Shown here: one piece after another, positions 61,501 through 64,000 of the stretch | How positions within the stretch are numbered: the first letter of the stretch is position 1 | Layout: the number at the start of each line of letters is the position of its first letter | From: Gorsachius magnificus | Lineage: Eukaryota > Chordata > Aves > Pelecaniformes > Ardeidae | Assembly (NCBI GenBank): GCA_034008185.1 | Contig: CM067085.1 | Coordinates: forward strand, 76,992,275 to 77,056,274 | Direction of reading: 5' to 3' | DNA: 64,000 bases | Program-made: the position numbers and the translations under genes | Notes under the pieces: model-generated | What the model was told of the DNA's origin: nothing | Database searches by the model: none | What the model saw: only the letters and a program-made list of their open reading frames with translations

Positions 61501-63324
61501 AGCCATCACTAACTGTAAACTATTGCAGCATGGAAAGAAATTACATTTGTCACGTGCCATTTCCTCTTCTCCATTGTTTTTTGGCTGTGGGTTATATTAG
61601 ACCACTGGCCAGGCGTGGTAAAGGAGGACTAAGTTTTCTTTGAGACACTGAATTGGAGAAGTGTGCCCAGATGCTGTGAGCATCTGTGCTGGCGCAGTAA
61701 GCTGTGCTGATTCCCGGGAACCCTTGTCCCCCACGGGTACCTTGAAAAGGAACCAAAATCCATGCAAACCACTGGGTGAGAAACCATCACTCCCAACAGG
61801 ACAGTGAAATCCCCTCTTATGCTCCCAAGTGCCTAACATCAAAGATAATCCCTTTAGGCCAAAAAGTCCTGCAGCTGTCACCGGGAGCTGGATGCGGAGA
61901 TCAGTCAGGGAGATTCCTTAGCTTGTATCATATTTGTAGTTGTGAGCATAATCTTATTTTCTGACCCAAAACCAGAGGTCCGCTCGCATGGGATCTCAGC
62001 AGCCTCAGGGCAGGGCGATGCCCAAGCTTTCCCCTTTTGCCAGGCTGGCCCTACAGGTCGGCAATGAGCCGTGCTCCAGCAACAGTGCTCGTACAGCAGG
62101 CTTATGGGATGGCCACACACGACACTAATTTAATGCATGCCTGTCTTACTGCCTGGATCAGAAGTGGGAGCAAGGAAATTCTTGTTGTCATAGCGCTCTT
62201 CATGCTCAGTTTTGGTTGAACCACAGCAAGTGCCGTAGCATTGCTCCATGCCTGGCAGGGTTTAATCTAGAGAGGGAGGACGCCAGTGCCTCCTTAAAAC
62301 AATGCTTTTTTTAAGTTGTCCTCACAAAATGATCCATTTATTATGAAGCAGCTCACACTCCACAACATACCAAATCACTCTGCGATGGCCTCTCAGCCTC
62401 GCTTGCTGGAATGGGAGACCTGGGTCCCTGATGGGTTTGCAGCACTGTCTGAACAAGTCCTCTTGCTGCCAAAGAGGAGGAACTGAAGGGGGGAAACCCC
62501 AGCCATTGGCTTTATGTGACCATAGCAAGGGTCCCACAGAGCCTGTGGCAGGAACTGGCTTGCTATCACCCCAGCATTCAAACATGACTAATGAAAAAGA
62601 ATTCTTGAGCACCATCACTTCGCACGTTGCTGGGCAAACGGAAGGATGCTCTTGTGTTCCAGGGCAGGCTATAAAGTACAAAACTGGTCCCGCCTTAATC
62701 ACCTTTAGTATTGAAACACCTAACAACAAGAAGATCCAGCTTTTATAAAAGATCAGTGTAAGCGTGGGATAAATAAGTTTCAGCTCATTTCTCGTAGAAT
62801 GAAAAAAGCTGAGAACTTTCCTGAGGAAAGCGAATCTCTACTCCCTGGCAGATTTAAGACACTATCTTAGAAACTTTATCGGAGCTTCTGTGAAATACAG
62901 TTTTACTTCAAGTATGTGGAAGTGCTGACTGGGGAAATAGGTCTTCCTGTATTTTTTCCTCCATTCGTCAGTTTTCCCAGCTGACAGACCTCTTGTTATC
63001 GCTACTCTTTGATCAGATCTTCATGTTCTGTCCAGGCTCCCCCATTCTCCTTTAAACCTGGCTTAAAAAAACCCCATAGATCTAGAACAACAGGTCAAGC
63101 AGGTATGTACATTTGACAGAGAAATAAAAAAAGGCTTGTTTTTATCAGTGCCTTCAGCTACAATGGCAGAGGACAAGTGACCATACCTTCTGCAGGGCGG
63201 CTCTGTGCGTCCTCTGAAGACCTACATGGAGAACTGAACAGGTTTAGCGTGTGGGAGACGGAACAAGCCCGTGCTCTTAGATTTGGATCCAAAATAGGCT
63301 CATTATTCAAGATATTCTTTGAAT
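58531..63324. other. Intergenic sequence with no supported gene
   Basis: Apart from the minisatellite I see no gene, RNA or repeat family I can name. Short frames (for example 60992-61240, 62322-62729) lack domains and splice structure. Confidence 0.5.
60470..60650. repeat. Degenerate minisatellite, about three copies
   Basis: A unit containing CCAATCTGAGCAAGCCAAC, followed by AAAAGC-type and GTCTAAC blocks and GTGTTCCACCAAGATTCG, recurs with unit length about 55-80 bp. The minus frame shows repeated LACSDW peptides only because of the repeat. Confidence 0.8.
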
Positions 63325-63700
63325 TGAATCCCAGAATCCCAGCCTGGCAGGGGTTGGAAGGGCCCTCGGGAGCTCCCCCAGTGCCACCCCCCTGCCCAAG
63401 CAGGCTCACCCAGAGCAGGGGGCACAGGACAGCGGCCAGGCGGGGGTTGAAGATCTCCAGAGAAGGAGACTCCACAGCCCCCTTGGGCAGCCTGGGCCAG
63501 GGCTCGGGCACCCTCACAGTCAACAAGTTCTTCCTCCCGTTCAACTGGAACCTCTTGTGCTTCAGTTTGTGCCCATGGCCCCTTGTCCTGGCGCTGGGCA
63601 CCACTGGGAAGAGTCTGGCTCCGTCCTCGTGACCCCCACCCTTGAGATATTTGTACGTGTTGATGAGATCGCCTCTCAGCCTTCTCTTCTTCAGGCTTTT
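63325..63700 (-). mobile_element. CR1 LINE fragment, GAATCCCAG-tail subfamily
   Basis: The plus strand begins GAATCCCAGAATCCCAGCC, then follows the block order of the copy at 47330, ending at CTTCTCTTCTTCAGGCTTTT. It is the fullest member of this subfamily here. Confidence 0.92.
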
Positions 63701-64000
63701 CATCAGCCAGCTATGGCACATTCTTAGCACAAAATGTGTGGTTTTATCATAGGTGAGTTCTGTAACGCTTTTCACTCCTTATTTTCCACGAGCAGTCTGA
63801 TCTGTACAGCCACTGTACTGTTCTTACACGCTCAGTATTTTTGCTTCAGAATGATCTTTGATCTTTTTTTAAAAACACTTATTTCTCTTTGCTTCCTCCC
63901 CATCTTTCGGGTGTTTCCTCTGCTGGAGGAGATGCCTGGTTTGTCTGATGAAGTAGCCGAAGAGGACCAGAGCAACCCCGTTTACTCCTGCATGTTGAAG

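Overview
The window reads as a bird nuclear chromosome. It carries at least 14 fragments of CR1 LINEs (the dominant avian retroposon), compact vertebrate-type introns, and the conserved vertebrate neighbourhood of alpha-amylase genes next to RNPC3. I cannot name the species. All three protein genes run on the minus strand, so transcription goes from high to low coordinates. Almost every open frame on the plus strand is an antisense shadow, a CR1 fragment or GC-rich chance.

Layout. (1) 1-1190 is 3' flank of the first amylase, and most of it is duplicated at 9172-10340. (2) 1203-5564 is a complete ten-exon amylase gene with a TATA box 40 bp before its ATG (AMY2A-like, pancreatic type). (3) 5565-9171 is mostly unique sequence with one CR1. 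(4) 9172-10440 is the second copy of the flank and ends in a broken relic of an amylase last exon. (5) 10516-18242 is a second complete ten-exon amylase (AMY1A-like). Its first coding exon is preceded by a splice acceptor instead of a TATA box, so it must use a separate upstream promoter and non-coding exon. (6) 18243-24230 is intergenic. (7) 24233-40435 is RNPC3, the U11/U12-65K protein of the minor spliceosome, with 14 coding exons. A CpG-island promoter lies at its upstream end. Beyond its stop codon there is an alternative 3'-terminal exon with two tandem U12-type 5' splice-site motifs. (8) 40960-64000 has no gene I can support. It holds a dense series of CR1 fragments, several short tandem repeats and a candidate CTCF site.

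How the parts relate. The two amylases both encode 512-residue secreted enzymes with all catalytic, calcium and chloride ligands. They differ in 5' end, signal peptide and C-terminal exon. However, about 1.05 kb from exon 9 through exon 5, introns included, looks identical between them, as does a 150-bp patch of exon 4. The rest of the genes has diverged, which points to patchy gene conversion in an old tandem pair. RNPC3 is functionally unrelated to amylase. Its 3' end carries the sequence pattern of the known U11-dependent feedback element (USSE), through which the minor spliceosome regulates one of its own protein components. I regard this as the most interesting system in the window.

Caveats: exon boundaries were read by eye from splice signals, reading phase and known family sequence. 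Identity statements come from visual comparison, not from an alignment program.
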